This document shows positions 63,930-64,000 of a DNA stretch of 64,000 bases, piece after piece. The stretch lies in assembly GCF_027921845.1 (NCBI RefSeq), contig NZ_BSEN01000013.1:47122-111121 (forward strand), read 5' to 3'. The notes under the pieces were generated by a model, which was given only the letters and a program-made list of their open reading frames with translations, did no database searches and was not told where the DNA came from. Origin of the DNA: Leifsonia poae (GTDB lineage: Bacteria > Actinomycetota > Actinomycetes > Actinomycetales > Microbacteriaceae). Within the stretch, counting starts at the first letter, position 1. Each line of letters opens with the position of its first letter. A program made the position numbers and the translations under genes.

Positions 63930-63991
63930 CGTTGAGGGGCGGCGAACGCAGCCAAAACCGCGGTTTTGGCTGCGTTTGCCGCCCCTCGACG
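63930..63991. repeat. 31-bp intergenic palindrome without loop (GAGGGGCGGC type)
   Basis: Arms 63930-63960 and 63961-63991 (starting CGTTGAGGGGCGGCGAACG) meet at CCGCGG. Only two positions are mismatched in DNA, and both are G-U pairs in the plus-strand RNA. It begins 14 bp after the stop of the secreted-protein gene. It is the intact sister of the element at 41638-41699, sharing outer arm and CCAAAACC inner stem. Confidence 0.92.
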
Positions 63992-64000
63992 AAGTGTGAT

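Overview
The window is high-GC actinobacterial DNA, very probably from a member of the Microbacteriaceae (Leifsonia/Microbacterium-like). The grounds are extreme G/C at third codon positions, frequent GTG starts, ATGA start/stop overlaps, F420-type enzymes, a DUF2510 protein, an Actinobacteria-type SOS box and an ECF42 sigma factor with its DGPF partner. This placement is an inference from family content, not from a marker gene. About 70 protein genes, one tRNA-Pro(GGG) and many intergenic hairpins are visible. No insertion sequence, prophage, CRISPR array or rRNA was found, so this looks like ordinary chromosome rich in small regulatory cassettes.

Layout, left part. 1-4149: the end of a sugar-binding protein, two ABC permeases and a GH5-like glycosidase, followed by tRNA-Pro and a very strong hairpin. 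4.6-7 kb: a small membrane protein, a TylF/MycF-type methyltransferase and an alpha/beta hydrolase divergent from a large LAL-type LuxR ATPase regulator. 9.9-13.4 kb: GNAT protein, membrane protein, a PadR regulator with a perfect palindrome in front of it, and an AarF/UbiB kinase-like protein. 13.4-16.2 kb: a peroxide-response cluster (SDR, ohrR, ohr, quinone-reductase-like). 16.2-24.1 kb: HSL-type esterase, CtpE-like P-type ATPase, CPBP protease, two tandem small paralogues, and a CocE-type hydrolase divergent from a TetR regulator. 24.1-28.4 kb: CorA, Kup and a lipid kinase.

Middle part. 28.6-34.8 kb is an alpha-galactoside locus: ROK regulator, two permeases, binding lipoprotein and GH36 alpha-galactosidase. 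Neither sugar locus encodes its own ATPase, which suggests a shared MsiK-type ATPase elsewhere. 35-37.9 kb holds an aldo/keto reductase, three very small genes (one behind an SOS box) and a PrsW-type protease. 38.0-40.3 kb is an alkylation-repair cassette in which an ECF sigma factor lies between two O6-alkylguanine-DNA methyltransferases, with an uncharacterised CxxC protein at the end. 41.7-44.0 kb is a MarR / F420-reductase-like / luciferase-like operon with two phased operator dyads.

Right part. 44.1-50.6 kb: VOC protein, flavin disulfide reductase, Mug DNA glycosylase, methyltransferase, and the ECF42-DGPF pair sharing a symmetric divergent promoter with a PNPOx-like gene. 50.7-55.4 kb: PRC-barrel-like protein, a 28-residue micro-ORF, a membrane-anchored DUF6777/propeller protein, aldo/keto reductase and MgtC. 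55.4-64 kb: flavin reductase, manganese catalase, a translationally coupled three-gene envelope operon, a two-helix membrane protein with an ATG-TAG start, thioredoxin behind a SigR-type promoter, a secreted GH6 cellulase, cardiolipin synthase and a small secreted protein.

The most distinctive feature of the window is a dispersed series of intergenic palindromes. About nine loci carry long inverted repeats whose arm sequence differs from locus to locus while self-complementarity is kept, and whose arms are reiterated two to four times at some loci. They sit mostly at gene 3' ends.
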